Below, in pieces: positions 55,055 through 64,000 of a stretch of 64,000 nt of DNA. The notes under the pieces were generated by a model that was not told the DNA's origin, did no database searches, and saw only the letters and a program-made list of their open reading frames with translations. The DNA lies in the NCBI GenBank assembly GCA_036499395.1, contig DASYDW010000121.1, positions 1 through 64,000 on the forward strand, in the 5' to 3' direction. The stretch is from Pirellulales bacterium (lineage in GTDB: Bacteria > Planctomycetota > Planctomycetia > Pirellulales > JACPPG01). Numbering within the stretch: position 1 is the stretch's first letter; each line of letters opens with the position of its first letter. The position numbers were made by a program, and so were the translations under genes.

Positions 55055-56014
55055 ATGGCTCGTTACCACGACGCATCATCAGTGACACCGCTTTTTAAAT
55101 CGAGCGTTCGGATTTTTGCGCAATTGCTGACCGTGGCCTTGCTTGTCGTGGCAAGCGGGGGCACGACGGCCCTGGCGCAAGAGGAAAAGCCCAAGCTCGA
55201 CCCGAAAAAAGAGGTCACCCTCTCGTCCGAAGACGAGATGGTGCTGAAGGCCACGTTCTGGCCGGGGCCGAATGGCAAAGAGAGCGTGCCGGTCATTTTG
55301 CTGCACGGCTACGGCGGTGTCCGGCAGGACTTCAACGTCTTGGGGGACTTCCTGCAAGAACAAGGCTGCGCCGTCATTGCCCCCGATCTACGCGGCCACG
55401 GCGAAAGCACACTGGTTCCCGAGACGCAGCGGCAACTTTTGGCTGCCAACATGCACATCTCGGCGTTCGCCGGCATGATCGACGACGTCGAAGCGGCCAA
55501 GAAATTCCTCATGGGCAAGAATAACGCCGGGGAATTGAATATCGATAAGCTGTGTCTCGTGGGCGCGGATATGGGAGCCGTCGTGGCCGCCAACTGGGCC
55601 ATCGATGATTGGGCCTGGCCCCCCTTGGCCATCGGCAAGCAAGGACAAGACGTCAAGGCGATCGTGATGCTGTCGCCGCCTGAGAAGTTCAAGTCGATGC
55701 GGATGCTCGAAGCCCTCAACGACCGTACGGTGCGGACGCGCGTCTCGTTCTACATCGCGGTCGGCAACCAGGACCCTACGGCCCTGCGTGAGGCCACGAA
55801 GATCAACAACACGCTCAAGAAATTTCACCCCCCGCCGATCAAGCAGGAAGATGCGGACCTGTTCTTCGACAGCCGCATTCCCACGAAACTGCAGGGCACG
55901 AAACTGCTCAGTAAGGAATTCAAGGAGTACGGCCTGATGAACAACATCGCCGAGTTCATCGAACAGCGTGCCGCGAAGCAGCCCTACCTGTGGCAAAATC
56001 GCAAGCTGCCGTAA
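55055..56014 (+). CDS. Exported alpha/beta-hydrolase-fold protein with Asp at the nucleophile elbow
   Basis: A 319-residue protein. The signal peptide ends near TALAQEE (about 42). The hydrolase fold starts with VILLHGYGGVRQDF (oxyanion strand) and VIAPDLRGHGES. The elbow where Ser normally stands reads LVGADMGAVV, so residue 172 is Asp, as in haloalkane dehalogenases. No obvious halide-binding Trp pair is seen and the C-terminal catalytic His is not clear. It may be a non-catalytic or unusual hydrolase. Confidence 0.75.
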   Translation: MARYHDASSVTPLFKSSVRIFAQLLTVALLVVASGGTTALAQEEKPKLDPKKEVTLSSEDEMVLKATFWPGPNGKESVPVILLHGYGGVRQDFNVLGDFLQEQGCAVIAPDLRGHGESTLVPETQRQLLAANMHISAFAGMIDDVEAAKKFLMGKNNAGELNIDKLCLVGADMGAVVAANWAIDDWAWPPLAIGKQGQDVKAIVMLSPPEKFKSMRMLEALNDRTVRTRVSFYIAVGNQDPTALREATKINNTLKKFHPPPIKQEDADLFFDSRIPTKLQGTKLLSKEFKEYGLMNNIAEFIEQRAAKQPYLWQNRKLP

Positions 56015-56023
56015 CCCGCCGGA

Positions 56024-56695
56024 TCAGGGTGTTCCGGCGCTTGTCAGGGGCGGCGGACTGGACGTGGGACGCGGTGCCACGGGCACCATCGGCCGGTTAT
56101 TGATGCTGCCGGGAGTGGATACCTTCGAGCCGAGGGCGGGAATCTTCAACTCGGTGCCGATCGGCAACAAGTCGGGATTCGCCAACACCTCGCGATTCAG
56201 CTCGTAGATCTCGCGGTACCGGTCCGCGCTCCCCAAATAGCGCACGGCCAATCCGGAAAGCGTGTCACCGTCCGCGATCTTGTGACGGCGCAGCTCGTGA
56301 AATCCCGCTCCGGACGGCACCGCCGAGTTCGCCGGCGCCGCATCGATTGTCCCGCCTACAGACGCCGCGCCCTCGCTTGCGGGTCGAATCGAGGAATATC
56401 CGCCGCTTGCGCTAGGCATCGGCGAAAGGCCAAACCCTGCCCGATCGCCAACCGACGTCGACGTCGCGCCGCCCAGGTCCGTCGCCCGCTCGGCCGGATC
56501 GATGCGACCAGTCAGGTGCGAAACGGGGGCCGGCTTATCGAGCGGCAATGATAATTCAGCCCGCGCCGTGGGATTCCCGGCCGGCGCAACGGCTTGCTCA
56601 TCGTCGGGCGTGGATTTCTTGCGAAAGGCGAACGCCGCCCCGACACCCACCAGGACGACAAGCGCCACCACGAAGAGCTTCTTCTGCACGGGCAT
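56024..56695 (-). CDS. LysM-domain membrane-anchored protein
   Basis: A 223-residue protein. The N-terminal anchor helix (KLFVVALVVLVGVGAAFAF) is followed by a Pro/Ala/Ser-rich linker. A LysM domain at about 143-195 reads HKIADGDTLSGLAVRYLGSADRYREIYELN and ADLLPIGTELKIP-like sequence. LysM binds peptidoglycan or related glycans. ATG 56695 is chosen as it begins the anchor; the frame is open to 56842. Convergent with the hydrolase-fold gene, nine bases apart. Confidence 0.8.
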   Translation of the reverse strand: MPVQKKLFVVALVVLVGVGAAFAFRKKSTPDDEQAVAPAGNPTARAELSLPLDKPAPVSHLTGRIDPAERATDLGGATSTSVGDRAGFGLSPMPSASGGYSSIRPASEGAASVGGTIDAAPANSAVPSGAGFHELRRHKIADGDTLSGLAVRYLGSADRYREIYELNREVLANPDLLPIGTELKIPALGSKVSTPGSINNRPMVPVAPRPTSSPPPLTSAGTP

Positions 56696-56946
56696 CAGCG
56701 GCCTCGCTGTCCTCACACCACGGCGCAATGATCGACGGAACGAGAGTGTTCCATCATCCGGGCATCGGTCGGCGCGATAGCGCCACCGCAGAACGTGGTG
56801 CGGAATTCCGGCTGTGACGAGAACGCGAACCTTACGGCCCACTCGCGCCGCCCCGCGTAAGCCGCACCAGCGGACGATTTAGCCCACCGCAAGCCGCTTA
56901 ACTCTCGCCGCTTCCCAAACGCTGCCGCTGGCCGCGCTGATTGCGA

Positions 56947-59900
56947 TTAAGCGTGCGACGTGCGTTGGGGAACGCCCTGCTCTTTGGTCCGCCGCTGCAG
57001 TTCCGACGCCTCTTCCGCGCGATTCATCCACAACACGATTGGCGTCGCGATGTAGATCGTGCTGTACGAGCCAGCCACGACACCAACGACCAACGCAAAG
57101 GCAAAGCCGTGAATGCCTTCGCCGCCGACCGCGTACAGAATCAGCACAACGATGAACACCGTCAACGACGTTAGGATCGTCCGGCTCAACGTTTGGTTGA
57201 TGGCTGCGTTGGCCAGTTTGACGGAAATGATCGGGCTCTTGCCCCGCATCTCGCGGATGCGGTCGAAGATCACGATCGTATCGTTCAGCGAGTAACCGAT
57301 GATCGTCAAGAACGCCGCAATGATCGGCAAGCTGATCTTGAACGGTTCGATCAACAAGAATTCCAGGCCAGGAATCCGCGCGAGCCACGTGCTGAGCGCC
57401 AAGGCCCCCAACGTGACCAGCACGTCGTGAACCACGGCCACTACGCCGGCCACGCCGAACATGACCTGCGAAAAGCGGAACCAGATGTACGCCAGGATCA
57501 GTACCAGGCTGGCGAGCATCGCCACTACGGCCTGCTGCTGTGTGGCCGAGGCCACCGCGGCGCCGATATTGCTGGACGCGGGGAAGTACGGCTGCCGCGC
57601 CAGCTCATCATCCACTTGTTTGAAGACATTCTCGGCGATGTCGGTCGGCAGCGTGGTGCGGACGTGCCACTTATCGAAGCTGATATCGCTTCCCGGCTCG
57701 TAACCTGGTGCATCGAGCGCGAAGACCACTGGGCCCTTCTCGGCGCCCGGCGTTTTCGCCGCCGTTGCTTGCAATGTATCGAGCAGCCGCGTGTGGCTGA
57801 TCGGAATCGAGAACGACAGGTCCGCTTCCGATCCGCCGGCAAACCGCGCTGACGATTGTGTAGCTGCAGGCTTACCCAGCGCCGCGGCATCAATGCCGAG
57901 GGGCAGTGCCGGTGACGCCTCTTGAGATACGCCGGGCATCGCCGGTCCTTGAGACTTTGCCGGCGCTTGCGGGCTCGCCGGTTCCGTCACCGCAGGTGAA
58001 GCAGGTTCCGCGGCGGGCGCATCCGGTGCCTTGGCAGCCGGCGCTGCATCGGCAGCCGGCGCTTCAGCCGCCGGATTTGAGTCCGCAGCCGGCGAACTGT
58101 CCGTGGCTTTCGGCGCCTCGGGTGTGTCCTGCGCGTCGACCATGGCCAACAGCATCTCAGCGTCCTGGCGCGACGCCCGATTCTGGGCACCGCCCCCCGA
58201 CGGAGCTTCCGGCTTCGCAGCTTCCTCTTTCGCCGCAGGCGCGGCTTCAACGGCAGGCTCTTTCGTGGTGGACTCAGCACCAGCGGCGGGCACAGCCGTC
58301 ACCTTGGCCACTTCCATCTGGTTGACGACCAGCTTTCCTTTGAACAGTTTCTCGAGCGTCGCCTCGACATCGTCGATTTTCGGGTTCGAGGTGTTGATCA
58401 CGAAGCGCTTGCCGGGCTCTTCGTTCGCAATGCGGACGTCTTGTACCGTGGCATCGGGCAGTTCGTCTCGAAGATTATCGATTTCATCACGAACCTCGGC
58501 GATGTCGATCGGCTTTTCGAAGAGGGCCTGCACCGAGACGCCCCCCGTGAAGTCGATGTCCAGCAAACCTTTTCCACGCTGCACGACGCCGACCATGCCG
58601 ACAACGATGATGGCCAGCGAGATCCCGATGGCGATCCGGCTCTTGCCGATGAAATCGAAGTTCGGATTGCTGAGGATGTGCAACATCTTCAGGTCCTTGA
58701 TAAAGCGAATCTTCTCGGCGATGTCGAAGAACACGCGCGACACGAAGATCGCTGTGAACAGGTTCATCACGATGCCCAGAATCAACGTCACGGCGAAGCC
58801 CTTCACTTGGTCGCTGCCCATGATGTACAGCACCACGGCCGAGATCAGGGTCGTCACGTTGGCATCGATAATCGTGACCGTGGCCTTTTCAAACCCATTG
58901 CGTATCGCCATGCGCAACGTGGCCCCGCGCGCCAGCTCCTCACGCATACGTTCATAGATCAGCACGTTCGCATCCACCGCCATACCGACGGTCAACGCCA
59001 AACCGGCCAGGCCGGAGAGCGTGAAGGCCGCGTTAAACATGATCATGAAAGCCACGATCAACAACACGTTCAGCAGCAGCGAGATATTGGCCACGACTCC
59101 TGCAAAACGGTAGTAGATCACCATGAAGATGACCACGGCCGTCGTGGCGACCAACATCGAGTACACGCCCTTGCGGATCGTGTCGGCACCCAGCGTGGCA
59201 CCAGTGAGCAGGCTGCTGCTTGGCTCCTTGCGCAATGCCGTGGGCAGGCTGCCGGCCGTGAGCACGGCGGCCAGGTCTTCGGTCTGGGCCACGGTAAACT
59301 GGCCACTGATCTGGCCGCGGTCGTAAATCGGTTCGTTGATTTGCGGCGCGGAGTACAGATACCCGTCGAGGATAATGCCCAGGTTGCGATGAAAGCCCTG
59401 CACGCTTTCGGGCAAATTGTCGGTTGTCAGTCGGCCGAACAGCTTCGAGCCTGTGGAGTCGAACGCGAAATCAACCTCTGGTCCCTTAATTCCAACACCG
59501 GCCGTGGCGCTGCGCAGGTATTGGCCCGTGACATTTTGCGGATCCATCGCAACCAGGACTTCGATCTCCCCCTTATCGTTGGGGCGCGATACGAATCCCG
59601 ATCGCGGATTGGCAAAATAATCGACGTCATCGCGGCGGACCGGCACCCAGCGGGCAACGACCTCGCTCGTACCGTCCGGGTTCTCAGTGACGAGCGCCTT
59701 GGTAGCCGTATCCATCTTCTTGGCCAGCTCGATCAGATTGGCCTGGTCACGCTCGTTGGCCGTGATGCGAAACTCGAGCAAGCCAGTCGAGCTGATCTTG
59801 CTCTTGATGCGTTCCAGTTCGGCTTCGTCCGCCTTGGGAATAATGAGTTCGATTTGGTTGACGCCGTAAGGGCGAATCGTGACTTCCTTGACGCCGCCCG

Positions 59901-60201
59901 GATTGACGCGCTTCGTCACGGCCTGAACCAGCTTCTCCATATCGACGGTCGTGCCGGGCTCTTTCGCCTGGTCGTCGACCTCGTAGACCAGGATCGAACC
60001 GCCGGAGAGGTCAATGCCCAATTTCGGCGGCCAGCCGTACCAGGTGACAGCCGATGCCGCAAAAAACGAGAACAACACCGTGGCGATCCGCCACGATTGT
60101 TCCGGCATGCGGACGGCCTTGCTGATGTAATGCCCTATCACCAGCGGCACGACGAACACGCCCACCATGACCAACAGCAATTCGATATTGTCGAAGCTCA
60201 T
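56947..60201 (-). CDS. secDF: Fused protein translocase SecD/SecF
   Basis: The proton-driven export motor of the Sec system, 1084 residues. SecD part: first helix, the signature GIDLSGGSILVYEV (DLxGG), P1 domain and five further helices with GLAGLALTVGMAVDANVLIYERMREEL. SecF part: DIDFTGGVSVQALFEKP and the closing helices with AAFLTIIGYSLNDTIVIFDRIRE. Between the SecF first helix and its remaining helices lies an Ala/Pro/Glu-rich insertion of about 130 residues (about 640-790), absent from standard SecF. yajC is 63 bases upstream. Confidence 0.93.
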   Translation of the reverse strand: MSFDNIELLLVMVGVFVVPLVIGHYISKAVRMPEQSWRIATVLFSFFAASAVTWYGWPPKLGIDLSGGSILVYEVDDQAKEPGTTVDMEKLVQAVTKRVNPGGVKEVTIRPYGVNQIELIIPKADEAELERIKSKISSTGLLEFRITANERDQANLIELAKKMDTATKALVTENPDGTSEVVARWVPVRRDDVDYFANPRSGFVSRPNDKGEIEVLVAMDPQNVTGQYLRSATAGVGIKGPEVDFAFDSTGSKLFGRLTTDNLPESVQGFHRNLGIILDGYLYSAPQINEPIYDRGQISGQFTVAQTEDLAAVLTAGSLPTALRKEPSSSLLTGATLGADTIRKGVYSMLVATTAVVIFMVIYYRFAGVVANISLLLNVLLIVAFMIMFNAAFTLSGLAGLALTVGMAVDANVLIYERMREELARGATLRMAIRNGFEKATVTIIDANVTTLISAVVLYIMGSDQVKGFAVTLILGIVMNLFTAIFVSRVFFDIAEKIRFIKDLKMLHILSNPNFDFIGKSRIAIGISLAIIVVGMVGVVQRGKGLLDIDFTGGVSVQALFEKPIDIAEVRDEIDNLRDELPDATVQDVRIANEEPGKRFVINTSNPKIDDVEATLEKLFKGKLVVNQMEVAKVTAVPAAGAESTTKEPAVEAAPAAKEEAAKPEAPSGGGAQNRASRQDAEMLLAMVDAQDTPEAPKATDSSPAADSNPAAEAPAADAAPAAKAPDAPAAEPASPAVTEPASPQAPAKSQGPAMPGVSQEASPALPLGIDAAALGKPAATQSSARFAGGSEADLSFSIPISHTRLLDTLQATAAKTPGAEKGPVVFALDAPGYEPGSDISFDKWHVRTTLPTDIAENVFKQVDDELARQPYFPASSNIGAAVASATQQQAVVAMLASLVLILAYIWFRFSQVMFGVAGVVAVVHDVLVTLGALALSTWLARIPGLEFLLIEPFKISLPIIAAFLTIIGYSLNDTIVIFDRIREMRGKSPIISVKLANAAINQTLSRTILTSLTVFIVVLILYAVGGEGIHGFAFALVVGVVAGSYSTIYIATPIVLWMNRAEEASELQRRTKEQGVPQRTSHA

Positions 60202-60264
60202 TTCGAAAAATCCTTCAAGGTCCTACCTTCAAGGTCCTGTTCTTTATGCGCGGCAGGACAGTCG

Positions 60265-60639
60265 TTAGCCGACTGTGCCGCTATCGGCCTTAACCGCCGG
60301 TTCGTCCACGATCACTCGGGCCACGCTGGCGCGCGTCACTCGCAACTTGGTATTCGACGTTTCGTCGACCCGCACCGTCACTTCGTCGGCATCGGGTCGA
60401 ATGTTCGTGACCACGCCGAAGATGCCGCTGGTCAAAAGGACGTGATCGTTCTTCTTCAAATTCGTCAGCATCGCCTGTCGCTCGGCCTGCTCGCGCCGCT
60501 GCGGACGATGAACGATCATGAAGTAGAACACTCCCATGAACAGCAGCGGAAGCAACATGAAGACCGGCGACGGGCTCTGCTGCGCAGCGCCTGCCCCCTG
60601 GGCCAGAAACAGCCACTCGCTTGCACGCCAAACCGTCAC
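60265..60639 (-). CDS. yajC: Preprotein translocase accessory subunit YajC
   Basis: A 124-residue single-pass membrane protein. The helix at about 26-43 (FMLLPLLFMGVFYFMIV) is followed by RPQRREQAERQAMLTNLKKNDHVLLTSGIFG, the YajC signature, and a small beta domain. It forms a complex with SecDF, whose gene follows directly. tgt lies upstream, the classic tgt-yajC-secD order. Confidence 0.92.
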   Translation of the reverse strand: MTVWRASEWLFLAQGAGAAQQSPSPVFMLLPLLFMGVFYFMIVHRPQRREQAERQAMLTNLKKNDHVLLTSGIFGVVTNIRPDADEVTVRVDETSNTKLRVTRASVARVIVDEPAVKADSGTVG

Positions 60640-60798
60640 GTTAGAACCTCACCGCAAGAATGAGCACAGCGGGGGAACGCCTGGGCCGACAAATCGCCGG
60701 CCAGCCCCCGGGACTGTGATTACGCCACACCGCGGGAACGCGCTAAGGGGCGTCATGGGGCCGCGCTTGCGGACCTTGGACGCCGCACCTCACTCGCG

Positions 60799-60912
60799 TC
60801 ACGCGCGCCCTGGCAAACAGAAGCAGCCCGATGCCTCAGGGCCGGGCCACGCACATACCGCGATCACGGGCCGTATCATAAAGCTAAGCGCCATAACGAG
60901 CAAGGGGATCAT
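60799..60912 (-). CDS. Possible small membrane peptide between tgt and yajC
   Basis: A 37-codon frame whose ATG overlaps the tgt stop as ATGA. The product has a hydrophobic segment ([19 protein letters not shown]). The overlap suggests coupled translation, but no homologue is recognised and chance is quite possible. Confidence 0.25.
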   Translation of the reverse strand: MIPLLVMALSFMIRPVIAVCAWPGPEASGCFCLPGRA

Positions 60913-62054
60913 GCGTCGGCCGCGTCGTCGCTTCGGACGGCGCTGCCCCACCCGGCCAGCTTGGCTGCGCGATACGCGGCAAACGTGTCTGATTCGATCG
61001 CCGCGCGGGCCCCGGCCAACAGGCGCTGGTAGTACGTCAGATTGTGGATCGACAGCAGAATCGGCCCCAACATCTCGCGCGCCATGAACAAATGCCGCAG
61101 GTAGCCGCGGCTGTGACGGCAAGCCGGACAGGGACAGTCCTCTTCCAAGGGGCGATCGTCTTCGGCCATCTTCAAATTACGCAGCTTCAACCCCCCGGCA
61201 TCCGTAAATGCCATGGCGTTCCGCCCGTTGCGCGTCGGCATCACGCAATCAAACATGTCGATGCCCCGATGGATCGCTTCCAGCAGATCGACCGGCGTCC
61301 CCACTCCCATCAGGTAACGGGGCCGATCCTCAGGCAGTGCCGGCACGGTAACATCCAACACTGCGTACATCTCGGCCGGTGCTTCGCCGACGCTCAGCCC
61401 CCCCACGGCGTAACCGGGAAAATCGAGCCTCGCCAAAGCCTCGGCACATTCACCGCGCAGATCGGGGTCGAGCCCCCCTTGCACGATGCCGAAAATCGCC
61501 TGATCCGCACACGTCGCGGCGTCCCGGCAGCGCGCGGCCCAGCGAATCGTGCGTTGCATGGCGTCAACTACTACTTCGCGCTCGGCTGGTAGCGCCACGA
61601 CGTGGTCCAGCACCATCGCCACGTCACTACCGAGCGCCTCTTGGATTGCAATCGCGCGTTCGGGCGTTAGCTGCAACAGGCGCCCATCGACGTGCGACCG
61701 AAAGACGGCCCCCGTCTCGCTGACCTTGGTCATCTGCGCCAGGCTGAAAAGCTGAAAGCCGCCGCTGTCGGTCAGAATCGGCCCGGTCCAGCCCGAGAAA
61801 CCATGTAGGCCGCCCAGCGTCGCGACCACGTTCTCGCCCGGCCTGAGCGCCAAGTGGTAGGTGTTGGCCAGCATCATCTGCGCGCCGGTAGCACGCAATT
61901 GATCGACCGTGACCCCTTTCACAGCCCCCTGAGTGCCGACCGGCATGAAGGCCGGCATCTCTACCGGCCCATGAGGCGTGTGAAACGTACCGCGCCGCGC
62001 TGCGCTCGTTCGATCGCGATGCAACAGCTCGAAGCGGAACGCGCTGGCGGTCAT
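60909..62054 (-). CDS. tgt: Queuine tRNA-ribosyltransferase (TGT)
   Basis: A 381-residue enzyme exchanging guanine for preQ1 at tRNA position 34. Present are the catalytic-base region TDSGGFQ (Asp about 96), VMLDHV-type [17 protein letters not shown], the nucleophile Asp in [13 protein letters not shown], and the zinc site [16 protein letters not shown]. Length is standard. It begins the cluster leading to yajC and secDF. Confidence 0.95.
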   Translation of the reverse strand: MTASAFRFELLHRDRTSAARRGTFHTPHGPVEMPAFMPVGTQGAVKGVTVDQLRATGAQMMLANTYHLALRPGENVVATLGGLHGFSGWTGPILTDSGGFQLFSLAQMTKVSETGAVFRSHVDGRLLQLTPERAIAIQEALGSDVAMVLDHVVALPAEREVVVDAMQRTIRWAARCRDAATCADQAIFGIVQGGLDPDLRGECAEALARLDFPGYAVGGLSVGEAPAEMYAVLDVTVPALPEDRPRYLMGVGTPVDLLEAIHRGIDMFDCVMPTRNGRNAMAFTDAGGLKLRNLKMAEDDRPLEEDCPCPACRHSRGYLRHLFMAREMLGPILLSIHNLTYYQRLLAGARAAIESDTFAAYRAAKLAGWGSAVRSDDAADA

Positions 62055-62126
62055 AGGTGCAGATGTTGCCGCGCGCGACGGCTAGCAAGTACCAGCCGTC
62101 GCGCGAGCGGTATTCCCTTCGAAGCG

Positions 62127-63452
62127 TCAGTCGCCGCGTAGCTTCAAGGCGTGACCGGTCAGCTTCTCGCGAACCTCGTTAAGGCTCGTCACGCCGAAGT
62201 TCTTGCACTCCAGCAGCTCGTCGCCGGTGCGGCGCACCAACTCGCCGATCGTGCTGATTCCCAAGCGAATCATGCACTTGCGAGCACGAACCGACAGGTT
62301 CAGGTCGGCGATTGTCTTGCCGAGCAATGCTTGCTCGTCGGGGCTCATGACCTCGGGCTCGTAACCGCCACGCATCGTGTGCTTCTCGGCGGCCAGTTGC
62401 CCCAGCTCCAAACCCTTCGAGGCCAGCATTTCCTTGATTTCGATCAGCGACGTTTCGCCGAAGTTCTTGCTCGCCAGCAATTCCTGCTCGCTGGTGCGGG
62501 CCAAGTCGCCGAGGGTATTCAGACCCATCTTTTGCAAGCAATTACGGCTGCGGACCGACAATTCGAAATCGGTGACCGGCATCGTCAGGACCTGGCTCAA
62601 CCGATCGCGACGGCGCTGCGCATCCTCGTCGTAGAACATATCTCCAGCGGCCTGAGCGTCGCGGAAGAACAATCGCGCCCGCGGATGGCTGGGATAGCTT
62701 TCCAAAATGCGCTGATAGCACTGCCGGGCCCGCTCGTACTGCTGCCGATCCTCGTACAAGATCCCCAGGTTCAACAGCGAGCCGATGTGCGCGGGAAACT
62801 GCGCTGCCGAACGCTGATAGAGTTCCAGAGCCGTTTCGTCGTTGCCGCGGCGGTCGTTCTCCAGTGCCAGACCGAACAGGGCACCGGGATGCCGGCCATC
62901 GGCCTCGACGGCACGTTCGAACAGGGCCACGACCTCGTGCGGATTGCCTCCGAGCGCGGCCACCGTGGCACCACGTTGATAAAGGTAATCAGCCGTCTGC
63001 TCGACGGCGCCCGACAAGCGATCGAGCGTGGCCAGGGCCTCGGTGGGCAAACCGGCCGCGCGCTGCGCCTCGGACTGGGCCAGGGCACACCCGTCACGGT
63101 CGTAACCGGCTTTGGATGCTTCCTGAAACGATTTAACGGCTTCGTCGTATTGTCCGCGAGCGGCGTAGGTCTTGCCCAAATAGAACTGGGCCATCGCGCC
63201 ACCATCGGCGCTACGCAGCATGTCGTCCGCCAGGCGATATCGCCCCAGCAGGAAGTAGCACACTCCCAGCTTCGTTGCGGCCGCGGGGCTGGTGCTCTGC
63301 GCCGATTCCAATTCATGAACCGCATCGCGAAGTTGCCGATAGTTGGCAAAGTCGGCCGCGATCGCATCCCGGATCTGCTGCACCTCGCGCGGACCGAACA
63401 GCGTGCTCGTAACGACCATTTCCTTCAAGTTCGTATCGACACCTAGCGACAT
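62127..63452 (-). CDS. TPR protein with two RNA polymerase alpha-CTD-like domains
   Basis: A 441-residue protein. TPR-type helical pairs cover about 50-275 (ATKLGVCYFLLGRYRLAD, AQFYLGKTYAARGQYDEAVKSF, SLLNLGILYEDRQQYERARQCY). Two tandem alpha-CTD-like helix-hairpin-helix modules follow: LSVRSRNCLQKMGLNTLGDL...LLASKNFGETSL and LSVRARKCMIRLGISTIGEL...LLECKNFGVTSL. These resemble the DNA- and activator-binding end of RpoA. It may link transcription with a TPR partner. Cytosolic. It stands alone between tgt and zwf. Confidence 0.8.
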   Translation of the reverse strand: MSLGVDTNLKEMVVTSTLFGPREVQQIRDAIAADFANYRQLRDAVHELESAQSTSPAAATKLGVCYFLLGRYRLADDMLRSADGGAMAQFYLGKTYAARGQYDEAVKSFQEASKAGYDRDGCALAQSEAQRAAGLPTEALATLDRLSGAVEQTADYLYQRGATVAALGGNPHEVVALFERAVEADGRHPGALFGLALENDRRGNDETALELYQRSAAQFPAHIGSLLNLGILYEDRQQYERARQCYQRILESYPSHPRARLFFRDAQAAGDMFYDEDAQRRRDRLSQVLTMPVTDFELSVRSRNCLQKMGLNTLGDLARTSEQELLASKNFGETSLIEIKEMLASKGLELGQLAAEKHTMRGGYEPEVMSPDEQALLGKTIADLNLSVRARKCMIRLGISTIGELVRRTGDELLECKNFGVTSLNEVREKLTGHALKLRGD

Positions 63453-63850
63453 TACCGAAGCCTCCTGGAAGGCAGTAACAAGATCGCCCTGAGCGCAGAA
63501 AGAGTCCCGGGCGGAGAAAAACTAGTGAATCGCGGGCCACGTTTGCAAGCGCGCCGGAAATGCCCCCCGCAAGGTACAAATCACCGCATGCCACTCATGG
63601 GGCCGCCAAGCGGTGGCCTTCAAGACGGGCGCGCAGTCCTAACGGGCTGTCCCAGACGCTCTTAAGAATATAGCAATCCCGCCCCCCCGCGAAAAGCCGG
63701 CCAATTGCGGAGCGGCATGTGACACGGCGCGGATTTCCGGAATAATGTCCGGGGCCGACCTGCCGGACGTCTGAAAACGCGTTTCACCCGGCCGCCGGCC
63801 GATCGTCCCCCGAGATCCCAACATACCGGCCTGATAAGGATATTTCCGCC
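63453..63850. other. Divergent promoter region before zwf
   Basis: No gene seen. It contains the near-palindrome TGAAAACGCGTTTCA at 63772-63786 about 65 bases before the zwf start, and AAGGA just before the GTG. Confidence 0.4.
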
Positions 63851-64000
63851 GTGGCTCAGACCTTTATTATCTTCGGTGCCTCGGGCGACCTGACCAGTCG
63901 CAAGCTGATCCCCTCCCTCTTCCAACTGCATATCAAGAAGCGTTTGCCAGCCGGCACCCGGGTGGTTGGCTTTTCGCGCAGTCCCTTCCCGCACGACCAA
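63851..64000 (+). CDS. zwf: Glucose-6-phosphate 1-dehydrogenase, 5' end (cut by window)
   Basis: The first 50 codons of zwf, running off the right edge. GTG start at 63851 with AAGGA upstream. The product begins with TFIIFGASGDLTSRKLIPSLF, the NADP-binding glucose-6-phosphate dehydrogenase N-terminus, then RVVGFSRSPF. This is the first step of the oxidative pentose phosphate pathway. The rest cannot be judged. Confidence 0.9.
   Translation, partial: MAQTFIIFGASGDLTSRKLIPSLFQLHIKKRLPAGTRVVGFSRSPFPHDQ

Noticed and set aside
58441-60663. 740-codon plus-strand ORF antisense to secDF
   Set aside because: His/Asp/Arg-rich composition without any domain; it mirrors the certain secDF and yajC genes and arises from their GC-rich codon use.
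62151-63446. 431-codon plus-strand ORF opposite the TPR/alpha-CTD gene
   Set aside because: Complement of the TPR repeats; no ribosome-binding site and no recognisable fold.
1-64000. CRISPR arrays, insertion sequences, integrases or rRNA operons
   Set aside because: No regular direct-repeat/spacer pattern, no transposase or recombinase motifs and no rRNA sequence were seen on either strand.

Overview
The window looks like chromosomal DNA of a free-living planctomycete, probably a Pirellulales/Lacipirellulaceae-type bacterium. Clues are a GH5 enzyme with a dockerin and a VPEP (PEP-CTERM) sorting tail, a surface protein opening with the planctomycete LEPR-type leader motif, a fused SecDF, a TPR protein with two RNA polymerase alpha-CTD-like modules, many Gfo/Idh/MocA oxidoreductases and TIM-barrel sugar isomerases, and a csrA gene. 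I see no rRNA, complete tRNA, insertion sequence or CRISPR array.

Region 1 (1-21.2 kb) reads as an accessory stress-tolerance island. It holds two ATP-dependent DNA ligases around a ligase-associated MBL exonuclease, a BON lipoprotein, a glycine-zipper stress protein, a Gfo/Idh oxidoreductase, a rhodanese, DUF2252, CHAD, M28 peptidase, DUF2171, a GNAT-like acyltransferase, a FAD/Rieske oxidoreductase, several tiny hydrophilic proteins, DUF763 and a large PAS/GAF hybrid histidine kinase. Decay is evident: an acetyltransferase relic spread over three frames, a pyrophosphatase C-terminus fused to the CHAD gene, and a small gene with no normal start and a frameshift. The region ends at a 43-bp 3' fragment of a tRNA-Arg(TCT) gene (21178-21220). 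Its orientation implies that the intact tRNA, and probably an integrase, lie to the left of the window.

Region 2 (21.3-29.7 kb) holds a broken DUF1254/DUF1214 gene fused out of frame to the end of a secreted GH5 gene, then a divergent ergothioneine locus. egtB and egtD (histidine to hercynine to the sulfoxide thioether) run rightward. A two-gene ABC importer of the OpuC/EgtU type runs leftward, with binding protein and permease fused in the order SBD-TMD. An imperfect dyad lies between the two units. A DJ-1/PfpI-like protein follows.

Region 3 (29.7-34.7 kb, all minus strand) is a candidate polymorphic-toxin/immunity array: an orphan toxin C-terminal module with a GHH motif and no usable start, an unknown neighbour, two related leucine-rich-repeat proteins (one ending in DUF4375), and another ORF fragment.

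Region 4 (35-49 kb) carries an RclC/RclA-like pair, a large LEPR-type GH64-like surface protein with two inserted Fn3-like modules, a molybdopterin oxidoreductase-TetR operon, a class III aminotransferase and Gfo/Idh pair facing a TIM-barrel isomerase, a secreted unknown and a MaoC dehydratase.

Region 5 (49-64 kb) is mostly housekeeping: a lipase-like lipoprotein, PPK2, csrA, a von Willebrand A protein, a hydrolase-fold protein with Asp at the nucleophile elbow, a LysM protein, the tgt-yajC-secDF cluster, the TPR/alpha-CTD protein and the 5' end of zwf.
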